From positions 1 to 64,000 of the forward strand of contig JAIVFU010000023.1 of the NCBI GenBank assembly GCA_020829485.1: 64,000 nt of DNA. The letters are read 5' to 3'. Both the position numbers and the translations under genes were made by a program. Numbering within the stretch: the stretch's first letter is position 1; each line of letters opens with the position of its first letter. Source of the DNA: Nostoc sp. CHAB 5834. Its GTDB lineage: Bacteria > Cyanobacteriota > Cyanobacteriia > Cyanobacteriales > Nostocaceae. The notes below the pieces were generated by a model that searched no databases, was not told the DNA's origin, and saw only the letters and a list, made by a program, of their open reading frames with translations. Below are positions 17,811-26,227 of this stretch, piece after piece.

Positions 17811-17923
17811 GGTCTGTCCCATTAGTAATGCCTAGGTTTGTAGTGAGCGATTTATCGCTCAAATCAAGGACTAAAGTCCTTACTACGAACTTTTATAACC
17901 CTTCAGAATTAATGAGACAGACC
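17811..17923. repeat. Inverted-repeat element with GGTCTGTC ends
   Basis: Starts GGTCTGTCCCATTAGTAAT and ends ATTAATGAGACAGACC. It encloses the short inverted pairs GAGCGATTTATCGCTC and AAGGACTAAAGTCCTT. A third end (GGTCTGTACCATTAAT) follows at 17930-17945, and the inverse (GGGACAGAACACTAG) follows that. It is likely a small non-autonomous element plus a solo end. The rest of the spacer, up to 18050, is CCCCAAT-type heptamer repeats. Confidence 0.6.
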
Positions 17924-18059
17924 AGTAGTGGTCTGTACCATTAATTGGGACAGAACACTAGGGACTGGGAAAAAGTTATTCTAATTCCCAATCTCTAATT
18001 CCCAATCCCCAATCCCCAATCCCCAATCCCCGATACCCAATACCCCAGGACTAAAATTT

Positions 18060-18929
18060 GTGTTTAGCATTGCAGTTCAACAGCAACAGTACAAGACCTA
18101 CATTCTTTCTGATGAAGCCGCAGGTTCTCAGTTGGAAGTCGTACCCGAACGGGGTGGTGTCATCACCCGTTGGCGCATTCAAGGGCAAGAAATTTTCTAT
18201 CTGGATACTGAACGCTTTACTCATCCTGAGTTGAGTGTCAGAGGTGGGAATCCAATTTTGTTTCCTATTTGTGGCAATCTACCAGATAATACTTACACTC
18301 ACGACGGGCAACAATATACTCTCAAACAACACGGTTTTGCCCGTGAATTGCCTTGGAAAGCAACAGAACAGAAAACTCAAGATAAAGCTAGTCTCACTGT
18401 TGTTCTTGATAGCAATGAGCAAACTAAGGCTGTTTATCCTTTTGATTTTCAGCTGGCTTTCACCTACGAAGTTCAAGGTAATACCCTAGAAGTCCGCCAG
18501 CAGTATAAAAACTTGTCATCCACACCAATGCCCTTTTCGGCTGGTTTCCATCCCTACTTTCTATGTGGTGATAAAACTCAGTTAGAGCTTGAAATTCCCT
18601 CTAAACAGTATCAAGACAATCAAACTAAGGAAATTCATTCTTTTGATGGCAATTTTGACTTTAGCCGTGATGAAATTGATTTTGCCTTTGGACAGTTAAC
18701 GAGTCAATCGGCTACTGCCATAGATGGCAGCCGGAAGTTAAAACTCACCTTGGATTATGATGATTTCTCTACCTACCTGGTATTTTGGACAGTCAAAGGC
18801 AAAGAGTTCTACTGTCTAGAACCGTGGAGTGCCACCCGTAACTCTCTTAATACTGGTGATAACCTGACTGTGTTAGCACCAGGAGCTAGCCACACAGCAT
18901 CTGTAAGGTTGACTGCTAATTTTTTCTAA
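18060..18929 (+). CDS. Aldose 1-epimerase family protein
   Basis: Predicted to interconvert anomers of a sugar or to bind a hexose-6-phosphate. The 289 residues have the galactose-mutarotase beta-sandwich pattern: RGGVITRWRIQGQEIFYLD near 29-47, GGNPILFPICGNL near 60-72, KQHGFARELPW near 87-97 with the family His, AGFHPYF near 160-166 and the C-terminal EPWSA.RN. The start is GTG. Substrate is not determined by these motifs. It lies directly upstream of tRNA-Lys. Confidence 0.85.
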   Translation: MFSIAVQQQQYKTYILSDEAAGSQLEVVPERGGVITRWRIQGQEIFYLDTERFTHPELSVRGGNPILFPICGNLPDNTYTHDGQQYTLKQHGFARELPWKATEQKTQDKASLTVVLDSNEQTKAVYPFDFQLAFTYEVQGNTLEVRQQYKNLSSTPMPFSAGFHPYFLCGDKTQLELEIPSKQYQDNQTKEIHSFDGNFDFSRDEIDFAFGQLTSQSATAIDGSRKLKLTLDYDDFSTYLVFWTVKGKEFYCLEPWSATRNSLNTGDNLTVLAPGASHTASVRLTANFF

Positions 18930-18990
18930 ACCCCTTTACAAATCTATAGATGTATATGCTATGATTGCAAAGTTGCGAAATACAGCGAAA

Positions 18991-19062
18991 GGGTCGCTAA
19001 CTCAACGGTAGAGTACTCGGCTTTTAACCGATTAGTTCCGGGTTCGAATCCCGGGCGACCCA
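18991..19062 (+). tRNA. trnK: tRNA-Lys (anticodon TTT)
   Basis: 72-base cloverleaf. Acceptor GGGTCGC pairs with GCGACCC (19055-19061) plus discriminator A; the D arm is ACTC-AACGGTA-GAGT; the anticodon loop is CTTTTAA with TTT at positions 34-36; the T arm is CCGGG-TTCGAAT-CCCGG. The 3' CCA is not encoded. Confidence 0.97.
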
Positions 19063-19120
19063 TTTGGAAAAGAATTCGGCACCCAGACTATCTTCGCCTC
19101 TGCGTGAGATTTTTATCCTA

Positions 19121-20884
19121 TTAATTCTCCCGCATTGCTATACTAAGTTTTTCTAAATTTTCACGAACAGTCACACTACGAAGATGATTAACACCCCAGA
19201 CTCGTTCACAAATATCTAAAGCTTGCAAATAAAGCGGTTTTGCTTCTTCATAACGTCCAGTTTCACGATAAATCTCTGCCAGATTATTGAGACTTTCAGC
19301 AAGATTGGGATGATTTTCTCCTAATAGGTGCTTATCAAGTTCTAAGGCTTTTATACATAAGGGTTCCGCTTCATTGTAACGCCCTTGTTCTCTGTACATA
19401 TAACCAAGAGCATAGATAGTATCTGCTAAAAGCGGATGCGCCTTTTGCAATAGACGTTCCTTGAGTTCCAATGATTCCAAAAACAAAGATTCGGCTTGCT
19501 CGTAGCGTCCTTGAGCGCGGTATATCAATCCTAAATTGTGCAAATCTGTTGCAACATCAGGATTCTCTTCTCCCAAAAATCGCTTATCTAGTTCTATTGC
19601 TTGTAGCGACAACGGTTCAGCTTCAGTGTAACGTCCTTGATGATAATAAAGTAGCGCTAAATTATTCAGTATAAAAGTGAAAGAAAGATGATTTTCGCCA
19701 ACCAAACGTTTTTCGAGTTCTAATGATTGCAGATACAGAGGTTCTGCTTCTTCATAACGTCCTTGTTCATCATATAGTAATGCCAAATTGTTAAGACTGG
19801 CGACAACATCGGCATGGTTTTCTCCTAACAGGTGTTTCCTCAGTTCCAAAGCTTCTTGATATAAAAGTTCCGCTTTAGTATATTGTCCAGTAGATTTGTA
19901 GAGTCCTGCCAAATTATTCAGACTAGTAGCAAAAGAAGGATGGTTGTCTCCTAGCAGGCGTTTCCTCAATTCTAAAGCTTGTTGATATAATGGTTCGGCT
20001 TCGCTGTAGTGTCCTGTTGCACGATATATTCCTGCTAAATTATCGAGGCTAGTAGCTAAGTCTATCTGCAAACCCGATTCATTTTGTAGTTCAATCGCCT
20101 TACGCCAATACTTTATTGCTAGTTCTTGTTCTTCTTGATAATTCTGAGACTCACCCCGCTCTAATCTGCTGCGGTAAATATCACCTAATCTTGAGTATAA
20201 AGTAGCTAAACTGCGGTCTTTAGTTCCCTGTTCCTGTTCTACTTTCTCAATTAACCCTTGTAAATCTTGGATGGGCAAGAAAAAGGAGTTATCTTCATTA
20301 GTATCTGTGCTGGCTAATTCTGTATCTCTAAAAACAAAGCGTATATGTTCTAATTCTTTACCAGGAATAGCATTCGTCTTTTTAGATTCAAACCGAAATA
20401 CACCATTGCGCCAACTCCAAAAATCTGGAGCTTTCTTAATTAGGTTGACTAATATTTGATTAGTTACCCAAAGCACGATCGCAAACGGAAACTCGCGCAA
20501 TCCTTCCCTTGTCCACTGTAAGTAACCAAAAAATTTCTCCTGTTCCGATTGCTCATTTCCCAATCTGAGAAAATAAAGTTGTTCAGCACCCGTTACTGTA
20601 ATCACTGCCGGGTTTTGCTGACGAAGATATTCTTCTTGTTGTAACAGTTGGTTAAGAGCAGCTTTTACGCTCGGTTCCTGACGTGCTAAAGTCACTCGAT
20701 ATGCACGGAAAGCGGGTTGCAGTTCAGCTTCATACTGGGCAATAATCTCATCACGAAAGCTAGCATCATCGCAAACTGCAATCAGTAAATTTAATCCCCG
20801 TTTTTGAGCTTCAATAGAAACAATTAAATCATCATACGCATCTTGATTTTCTCCTTCATCATCCAATAATTCCTCATTTAACAT
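19121..20884 (-). CDS. TPR effector/adaptor with STAND-associated N-terminal region
   Basis: The 587-residue protein has two parts. Residues 1-170 form a region I associate with cyanobacterial ATPase-TPR proteins: FLRLGNEQSEQEKFFGYLQW, then VLWV near 137-140 and APDFWSWRNGVFRF near 152-165. Residues about 255-575 hold seven tandem 42-residue TPR units of the kinesin-light-chain type (AGIYRATGHYSEAEPLYQQA, with LELRKRLLG.NHP between units), a protein-binding superhelix. No signal peptide or membrane segment. Its ATG overlaps the end of the upstream ATPase gene by 11 bp, so the products are surely made together. I infer that the ATPase and TPR halves of a normally fused STAND-type protein are here encoded separately. 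Function unknown. Confidence 0.8.
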   Translation of the reverse strand: MLNEELLDDEGENQDAYDDLIVSIEAQKRGLNLLIAVCDDASFRDEIIAQYEAELQPAFRAYRVTLARQEPSVKAALNQLLQQEEYLRQQNPAVITVTGAEQLYFLRLGNEQSEQEKFFGYLQWTREGLREFPFAIVLWVTNQILVNLIKKAPDFWSWRNGVFRFESKKTNAIPGKELEHIRFVFRDTELASTDTNEDNSFFLPIQDLQGLIEKVEQEQGTKDRSLATLYSRLGDIYRSRLERGESQNYQEEQELAIKYWRKAIELQNESGLQIDLATSLDNLAGIYRATGHYSEAEPLYQQALELRKRLLGDNHPSFATSLNNLAGLYKSTGQYTKAELLYQEALELRKHLLGENHADVVASLNNLALLYDEQGRYEEAEPLYLQSLELEKRLVGENHLSFTFILNNLALLYYHQGRYTEAEPLSLQAIELDKRFLGEENPDVATDLHNLGLIYRAQGRYEQAESLFLESLELKERLLQKAHPLLADTIYALGYMYREQGRYNEAEPLCIKALELDKHLLGENHPNLAESLNNLAEIYRETGRYEEAKPLYLQALDICERVWGVNHLRSVTVRENLEKLSIAMREN

Positions 20885-22178
20885 TAATTGCTCCCTGCCT
20901 TCTCAAGCTTTCGATAATAATTGGATGAACATCATACCAAGTTTCATCAGTACGATATTCTAGAACATATAACCCATGTAACAAATCTAAAAACTCTGCT
21001 TGTTTAGGGTCATTGGGCATAAATTGTTCATAAACGCTCTGCAAAATATCTATATCAACCTTTCCTAAGCGGATAGAAAAATCATTGCGGATTTTATTGA
21101 TTGCTTGCAGGAGAATTTTATCATCAATGATAACTTCTTCTGTGGGATTTCGCCGGATCATTCGCAAACAAATTCGGCAACATTCCTTAGAAATCCGAAT
21201 TAACTCTCGCAATACGCCACCACTGTAAATCACGATTTTTTCAGCAGTCTCTGCCGTGATTAAATCACTGGAAATCCGCTTTTGTAAAACTTCACCGAGA
21301 ATCTTTGTTGCTTCTGGGCGAGGTTGGGCATTTGGGAAGCGATTTTTCCCTTTATCAAAAATTTTTAAAACAGGCATTGCCACAACCTGATCGTTGGTTT
21401 CAGTGGCAATTATTGTGCTGATAAATGTTTCCCGAAGGACTGCGATCGGGATTGTGTAGATAATTTGAAAGTTAGGTTGACAAAGAGCTTTAATGTTATC
21501 TCGATAAATTTCATTAACTCTGCCTAAGTCAAGTTTATCTAAATCATCAATAATTACTAAAACGTTTTGTTTAGTTGCAGCTTGAATTAAAGCAGCTATT
21601 TCGTTAATTCTGGCAACTAAATCTGATAACTTGCGTTCAAACTCTTGCTTAATTTCATCCCGAACGCTTGCATCAGCTTTTAATTTAGAGCTAATTAACT
21701 TTAAGAGGTCAAAACCTATACTAACTTCTGCTTGCAAATTTGATTCTTCAGTGCGAGTGCGGGTAGCAAACCACTTATAAAGAGCTTCTTTAGTCGATTG
21801 CGGAATATCAACTCGGCGGGCTTCTGCTTCTGTCATTAAATTAACTGCGATCGCAAACAGTATATTAATATGATTAACCGCCGACATTTCAATTTTGTCA
21901 GCAATAGAAAAGAGAACTACAAAATATTTATCTTGAATTTGTCGGCTAAATTCAGCTAACAAAGTAGACTTACCACATCCTCGATGTCCTGTAAAGACAA
22001 TTTTGCCATCTCCATTAGGACTATCTTCTACTAATTGGTTCAGGTCTGCAATCAAATCATCACCATATTCGACTCGAAATCTTTCCATTTCGTTCCGTTC
22101 CATTAACGGAAACAGTTCGAGATTACTGTATGCTTCTTGAAAGGAGTTTAATAAGTCTTCAGACATAGAAAGTGCCAT
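20874..22178 (-). CDS. AAA/STAND-like P-loop ATPase, partner of the TPR protein
   Basis: The 434-residue predicted cytoplasmic ATPase has Walker A GHRGCGKST near 64-72, Walker B VLVIIDDLDKLD near 206-217, an Arg-containing segment after PVLKIFDKGKNRF, and SGGVLRELIRIS near 320, the usual lid-helix signature of STAND/Orc-like NTPases. The C-terminal 80 residues (VDIDILQSVYEQF, LHGLYVLEYRTDETWYDVHP) look like a winged helix. Such proteins act as NTP-driven switches that assemble on sensing a trigger. The start is uncertain: TTG 22181, ATG 22178 and ATG 22166 are all in frame and no ribosome binding site decides. Read with the downstream TPR gene, this is a two-gene module of unknown purpose; defence or stress signalling is a guess from architecture. 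Confidence 0.8.
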   Translation of the reverse strand: MALSMSEDLLNSFQEAYSNLELFPLMERNEMERFRVEYGDDLIADLNQLVEDSPNGDGKIVFTGHRGCGKSTLLAEFSRQIQDKYFVVLFSIADKIEMSAVNHINILFAIAVNLMTEAEARRVDIPQSTKEALYKWFATRTRTEESNLQAEVSIGFDLLKLISSKLKADASVRDEIKQEFERKLSDLVARINEIAALIQAATKQNVLVIIDDLDKLDLGRVNEIYRDNIKALCQPNFQIIYTIPIAVLRETFISTIIATETNDQVVAMPVLKIFDKGKNRFPNAQPRPEATKILGEVLQKRISSDLITAETAEKIVIYSGGVLRELIRISKECCRICLRMIRRNPTEEVIIDDKILLQAINKIRNDFSIRLGKVDIDILQSVYEQFMPNDPKQAEFLDLLHGLYVLEYRTDETWYDVHPIIIESLRRQGAINVK

Positions 22179-22181
22179 CAA

Positions 22182-22682
22182 TGTGCTAACTATTCATATA
22201 ATGGCTCATGATTTTTGAAGCACAAGTTCAGGCAATGTCTAGGATAGAGTATGCCTACATAGCTTCTCCAATTCCGTTAATAAATAACTACTAAGTGAGT
22301 GGTATATTATGTGTTAAAAAGAGATACTATAATTTCCAAAATTTAACCTATCAATAAGTAACAGAGGTCAATAATCAATCCGACTGAATGATAGATGATA
22401 CATTCGATAGTTCAGACTTAATGATAGATTATACAGATAAGATCCTGGAAGCTACTTAACACATAAATAAAATAAAATTTTCAGTTATAAATATAAATTT
22501 TTAGTGTGCTTCGTCTCATCCCCCTCTAGCCGATGTGATGAGTAGCTGTTGTTACTATTGGTTTACTAGGCGGGTATTTCTCTTTTGCAAATATACCTAG
22601 TACGGCAAGGCGGAAATCAAAAGTCAAAAAGCTTAGAAGACAGGCTTTGAACGATTTGAAATAGTTGCTTTATTTACGCGGT
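22182..22682. other. Spacer upstream of the ATPase/TPR unit
   Basis: About 500 bp of AT-rich sequence with no supported gene. It includes two similar short segments, AATGATAGATGATACATTCG near 22386 and AATGATAGATTATACAGAT near 22420, 34 bp apart in direct orientation. They could be operator-like, but I cannot assign them. Confidence 0.35.
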
Positions 22683-22772
22683 TTTACCCCACCCTAACCC
22701 TCCCCGTATGTATTGGGGAGGGAACTGGATTTCTTGTTTCCCCCCTTTACAAGGGGGGATTAAGGGGGGTAA
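22683..22772. repeat. 90-bp repeated palindromic element, copy 2
   Basis: Same length and ends (TTACCCCACCCTAACCC ... GATTAAGGGGGGTAA) as 12561-12650. It differs mainly in the central loop (GTATGTATTGGGG / CCCCTTTACAAGG in place of the matching GATGCATTGGGG / CCCCAATGCATC). The ends are kept while the loop changes. Confidence 0.75.
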
Positions 22773-22811
22773 TTAGCTGATTAAGCGTTATGGAATTATT
22801 TAAACAACTTT

Positions 22812-23000
22812 CATCAAAACTAGCTTTTGCGACATCAAAACTAGCTTTTGCGACATCAAAACTAGCTTTTGTGACATCAAAACCTGCTTTTGTGACATCA
22901 AAACTAGCTTTTGTAACTTTAAAACTAGCTTTTGTGACTTTAAAACTAGCTTTTGTGACATCAAAACCAGCTTTTGCGACATCAAAACTAGCTTTTCTGA
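22812..23000. repeat. Minisatellite: nine 21-bp units with phased A-tracts
   Basis: Nine uninterrupted units of the form CATCAAAACTAGCTTTTGTG plus A. Each unit has inverted 5-bp arms CAAAA / TTTTG around CTAGC. AAAA and TTTT runs alternate every 9 and 12 bp, 10.5 bp on average, so the runs stay on one face of the helix and the DNA should be strongly curved. Several frames on both strands are open because 21 is divisible by three: the rightward frame reads repeated KLAFVTS. No ribosome binding site supports translation. There are no spacers, so this is not a CRISPR array. Confidence 0.85.
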
Positions 23001-23178
23001 ACAAATTTCAGCAAATATACCCGTATCTATCTAGTTGGCTAATGCCATCCAATGCTTTTATAATTCTGTAACTTCACTGTGGCTGGTGCATCTGCTTATT
23101 GCATATTGTGATGATATATAAATAACTCAGTGTTTAAAGTCAGAGTTATTTATAAATAAATCCAAACAGGAAAACTAT

Positions 23179-23547
23179 ATGACGCAACGGAAACGAAACT
23201 CCATGTCACTCACCAAAGCTGAACGACGGATTGAAGGAATGCAGACAATTAACCCTGAGTTAGACTTTAGTAATGGGTTTTCAATTGCTACTTACAACAC
23301 TAAAGTTATTGAGTTACGAGAGAAGCTAGCCGCTTATAATCAAGCACAAACAATAGTAGATAAGACACATAATGCATTAATAGAAGCAGAACGTGAGTTG
23401 AATACTTATTCTGAGCAAATGCTATTGAATGTTGCATCTTGCTATGGCAAAAATAGTGATGAGTATGGGATGGCCGGTGGAACGCGCAGATCAGACCGCA
23501 AGAAACCACGCCCAGTAGTAAACCAAACAGTGATATCTGTGAAGTAA
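23179..23547 (+). CDS. Small conserved-looking protein with GGTRRSDRK tail
   Basis: 122 residues, charged, with a helical middle (TYNTKVIELREKLAAYNQAQ to LIEAERELNTYSEQML) that could form a coiled-coil hairpin. The end YGKNSDEYGMAGGTRRSDRK followed by KPRP is one I recognise from uncharacterised bacterial proteins, but I know no function. AGGA precedes the ATG by about 9 bases. It follows the curved minisatellite by 180 bp. No Cys motif, signal or membrane segment. Confidence 0.65.
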   Translation: MTQRKRNSMSLTKAERRIEGMQTINPELDFSNGFSIATYNTKVIELREKLAAYNQAQTIVDKTHNALIEAERELNTYSEQMLLNVASCYGKNSDEYGMAGGTRRSDRKKPRPVVNQTVISVK

Positions 23548-23656
23548 TTGTTTGGACTCGCCGCTTTTTTAGATAAGGGTGCGTTGACCTTTGTGACAAC
23601 GCACCATTTACCTGCTATTCTGATTCCAAGCTATGCGGTTATGAGGTATACAAATC

Positions 23657-23830
23657 TTGCCAACTGCTGAACAAGGCATCAGGTGTGTCATACTATGTCA
23701 ATCTTTGACCAATACATTCACTCCTATTTACATTGTCCGCCTCGATCAACAAACAGGTAATGTGTTTATTTTGGCAGGAGATAACATAGAGGTAGAAATC
23801 TATCGCAATGGTTTTTGGAGGTTCTTGTGA
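23657..23830 (+). CDS. Small orphan protein, DUF6888-like
   Basis: A 57-residue frame reading PTAEQGIRCVILCQSLTN, then PIYIVRLDQQTGNVFILAG, then IYRNGFWRF. This is the pattern of a short cyanobacterial family that I believe is DUF6888, normally paired with the next gene. No ATG is available in frame after the stop at 23642-23644, so translation would begin at TTG 23657 (or ATA). An ATG at 23641 is in another frame, so the 5' end may be damaged. The stop overlaps the GTG start of the next gene. Confidence 0.6.
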   Translation: MPTAEQGIRCVILCQSLTNTFTPIYIVRLDQQTGNVFILAGDNIEVEIYRNGFWRFL

Positions 23831-24039
23831 TTGAGCCAGAATTTAGCAGCATGAGCAAAACTGAGTTAAGAGCCTTTGTCATTGCTCACCCCGACCACAA
23901 AGCAGCGTTTCGTGCTTTTGTTGACCGCTTTACATCTGAAGCATCTCCAGAGACTTTTGACATCCCAAAATCGAATGCTGAGATTGAAGAAGTTGAAATT
24001 TTGATTAAACAAAAATTAGAACAATTAAAAATGAGCTAG
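23827..24039 (+). CDS. Small orphan protein, DUF6887-like
   Basis: About 70 residues: EPEFSSMSKTELRAFVIAHP, then AAFRAFVDRFTSEAS, then a charged C-terminal helix EIEEVEILIKQKLEQLK. The pair with the preceding gene recurs in cyanobacteria. GTG at 23827 overlaps the upstream stop (GTGA), a translational-coupling arrangement that decides the start over the TTG at 23815. Function unknown. The two-small-gene format and frequent occurrence would fit a toxin-antitoxin-like pair, but nothing in the sequence proves it. Confidence 0.65.
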   Translation: MIEPEFSSMSKTELRAFVIAHPDHKAAFRAFVDRFTSEASPETFDIPKSNAEIEEVEILIKQKLEQLKMS

Positions 24040-24216
24040 ATTTTAGAAGTTTCTTTTAAATGTCGCAGAATTAATTTAGTCGAACAACTGTTCGGTTTTG
24101 CAACCTACCAAGCTATCCGACTCGGTTTTATATTCGGAGGTTGTCGCCTTCCTCGCTGGTTCAGGTCTGGACTCCCTGATGTACGCTCGATAAATAACTC
24201 TGACTTTGGGGAGTAC

Positions 24217-24428
24217 TCACGCCACAGCCACCGCAACCACGCGAAAACCAACATTGATGAGACGATCCGCGTGCGCGTACCTACCCCTTTGCTACCAGTA
24301 GTATCCCTAGTTTCGTCTCCCCAACCGCGTGTATTAGTACTCGCGCCTTTAGCACCCTCAGGAATCGATATTTGAGGGGTATCATCCGTCACAATCCAAA
24401 TGCGATCGTCTTGGGGTGTTTCTGACAT
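24217..24428 (-). pseudogene. Mosaic remnant with a formylglycine-enzyme-like tail
   Basis: The ATG at 24428 starts a frame MSETPQDDRIWIVTDDTPQI...GASTNTRGW that reads well for about 45 codons and then turns into Arg/Trp-rich noise. In the neighbouring frame, 24217-24285 reads GRYAHADRLINVGFRVVAVA and then stops, the usual C-terminus of FGE-sulfatase/SUMF1-like domains (R.....R...VGFRVV). So two unrelated scraps, or one frameshifted gene, are fused here. I do not call a working gene. Confidence 0.5.
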
Positions 24429-24588
24429 ATTATTTTAAATATTTACATTAAATCTTCCCACAAATATAGATACAACGGTAGAGATAGCGATTCCGATTAT
24501 TAGTAAATCTCACTAAACATTTTAGCGATCGCACCAATTATGATAAATATCCTGAGAGCGATCGCACTCAAATTATCTCAGATTAGCT

Positions 24589-24617
24589 GCGATGTCTACG
24601 ACGGGCTTTGCCTACGC
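24589..24617. repeat. 29-bp repeat GCGATGTCTACGACGGGCT..., copy 1
   Basis: Matches the reverse complement of 43967-43995 with two mismatches in 29 bp. It is a short dispersed intergenic repeat with an internal near-palindrome (GTAGGCAAAGCCC/GGGCTTTGCCTAC type). The 24429-24707 gap otherwise holds several HIP1 sites and the promoter region of the next gene. Confidence 0.6.
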
Positions 24618-24707
24618 TTTCTCTAAGTAGTCCAATTAAAAATCTGAATATTTCTAATCCAGTCTTAAGTACAATTATTTGATAACCTTCAGCGCATTTA
24701 CAACCCC

Positions 24708-25580
24708 ATGATCAAACCCGCCGATGTCAGCACCAAACGCTTAATCAGCCTTGCACCTGATAACTGGGTAAAGTGGGTAACTCAAATTCCTGATATTGTT
24801 GCTGGCGAAATTCTCAACTCAGAATTTCAGTGGATAAGTCGAGAAAGTGATGTTTTAATCCGTGTCGAAAGTCCCCAGCACGGAAAATTTCTCGTTCTTA
24901 ACGAATTACAACTGCGCTATAAACCAGAAATGCCGCGTAGGATGCGTGCTTATGCAGCACTTGCAGAAGAAAAATATAATTTGCCAACGTATCCAGTACT
25001 AATTAATATCCTCAAGGCAAGTGACGCTGAAATACCGACAAGTTATGAATTAAATATTGCTGGTTTACGTGCTATTCAAGATTACCGTGTCATTAACCTG
25101 TGGGAAGTTGATGTGGAGATTGCTTTTCAACAACCCTTAGCATCCTTACTGCCGTTTGTACCCATCCTCAAAGGTGGTGATAACGAGTCTACAATTCGAG
25201 ATGCATTGCGAATCTTACGTGCAGATGAACAATTGAATCAACTAGAAACAGTATTAGGATTTTTTGCTACCTTTGTATTAGATAGTGCAATAGTTCAACA
25301 AATTCTGAGGTGGGATATGGCACTTTTAGAGCAGTCGCCTTGGTATCAAGAAATTTTTAGCAAAGGAGAAGCACGCGGAGAACTGCGAGGAAGAAAGGAA
25401 GAGTTATATTCAGGGATTGAATTAGCATTAGAAATTAAGTTTGGCAATCAAGGTTTAGAATTGATGCCCATAATCTCTCAAATTACGGATTTGCAGAAAT
25501 TAAAAGCAATTCAACAGGCAATTAAAACTGTAAATACAGTCAATGAATTACAGCAAGTTTTGTCAACCAACTTGACATGA
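24708..25580 (+). CDS. Rpn-like PD-(D/E)XK nuclease family protein
   Basis: The 290-residue protein resembles the recombination-promoting nuclease/transposase-like family (Rpn, YhgA-like) common in cyanobacteria. The core is visible at about 40-100: SDVLIRVESPQHGKFLVLNE, then LQLRYKPEMPRRMRAYAALA, then PTYPVLINIL. Asp 48 and the Glu-x-Gln near 65-67 occupy the positions of the nuclease D...ExK-type motif. The C-terminal region carries KGEARGELRGRKEELYSGIE, typical of the family. Rpn proteins of enteric bacteria cut DNA and raise recombination; whether this one does is not known. Confidence 0.75.
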   Translation: MIKPADVSTKRLISLAPDNWVKWVTQIPDIVAGEILNSEFQWISRESDVLIRVESPQHGKFLVLNELQLRYKPEMPRRMRAYAALAEEKYNLPTYPVLINILKASDAEIPTSYELNIAGLRAIQDYRVINLWEVDVEIAFQQPLASLLPFVPILKGGDNESTIRDALRILRADEQLNQLETVLGFFATFVLDSAIVQQILRWDMALLEQSPWYQEIFSKGEARGELRGRKEELYSGIELALEIKFGNQGLELMPIISQITDLQKLKAIQQAIKTVNTVNELQQVLSTNLT

Positions 25581-25696
25581 AAGACCAAAAACATAACCCC
25601 TCTCCGCCACTGGAAAGGGGTTAATAACTGCCGAAACTATCTTATACAGACGCGATTCATCGCGTCTCTATTCATAGCATCTCGATTCAGCAATCT

Positions 25697-26227
25697 CTAA
25701 TAAGCGTCCTGCAACTCATAGAAATCAGGCGAGATGTAATCCTTCCGCAAAGGCCAACCCACCCAATCTTCCGGCATCAAAAGCCGCTTGAGATTTGGGT
25801 GTCCTTCGTAGATAATGCCGAACATATCGTAAGACTCGCGCTCTTGCCAATCTGCGGTCTTCCAAATCCAGTACACAGAAGGCACTACGGGGTTTTCCCG
25901 TGGTAAGAACACTTTAACTCGAACTTCTTCGGGGCGATCGCTATTATCACCGACTTTAATCAAGTGATACACACTTACAAATTCCTGTCCTGGCCCAAGA
26001 TCAACGCCACCTTGGAACTGGAGATAATTAAACCCGTAGGCATAAAGGGCTGTAGCGGTAGGAAGCAAAAAATCTGCCGCAACCTTAATTATCTCTACAC
26101 CATTTTTGTCTGGTGCCAAAAACTCATGGTCAAAGCCATTTTCCGTCAACCATTGGGAAACTTTACCCGCTTGTACCAATGACTCTTCTTTTTCTGCTGG
26201 TACTGGTTTAGATTCTTCTTCAGCCAC
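25697..26227 (-). CDS. ndhJ: NAD(P)H-quinone oxidoreductase subunit J
   Basis: Peripheral-arm subunit of photosynthetic complex I (NDH-1), used in respiration, cyclic electron flow and CO2 uptake at thylakoids. 176 residues with the NuoC/30-kDa motifs: VYHLIKVGD, then [36 protein letters not shown], then [23 protein letters not shown]. Last gene of the ndhC-K-J operon; overlaps ndhK by 8 bp. Confidence 0.97.
   Translation of the reverse strand: MAEEESKPVPAEKEESLVQAGKVSQWLTENGFDHEFLAPDKNGVEIIKVAADFLLPTATALYAYGFNYLQFQGGVDLGPGQEFVSVYHLIKVGDNSDRPEEVRVKVFLPRENPVVPSVYWIWKTADWQERESYDMFGIIYEGHPNLKRLLMPEDWVGWPLRKDYISPDFYELQDAY

Noticed and set aside
22812..23000. Possible CRISPR array
   Set aside because: Units are directly adjacent with no unique spacers and no cas genes nearby.
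22747..23071. Open frames on both strands across the 21-bp repeats
   Set aside because: Openness follows from a period divisible by three; no start signals, and products are pure heptapeptide repeats.
24105..24428. A 107-residue intact gene
   Set aside because: The second half is in the wrong frame relative to an FGE-like tail; composition turns Arg/Trp-rich.
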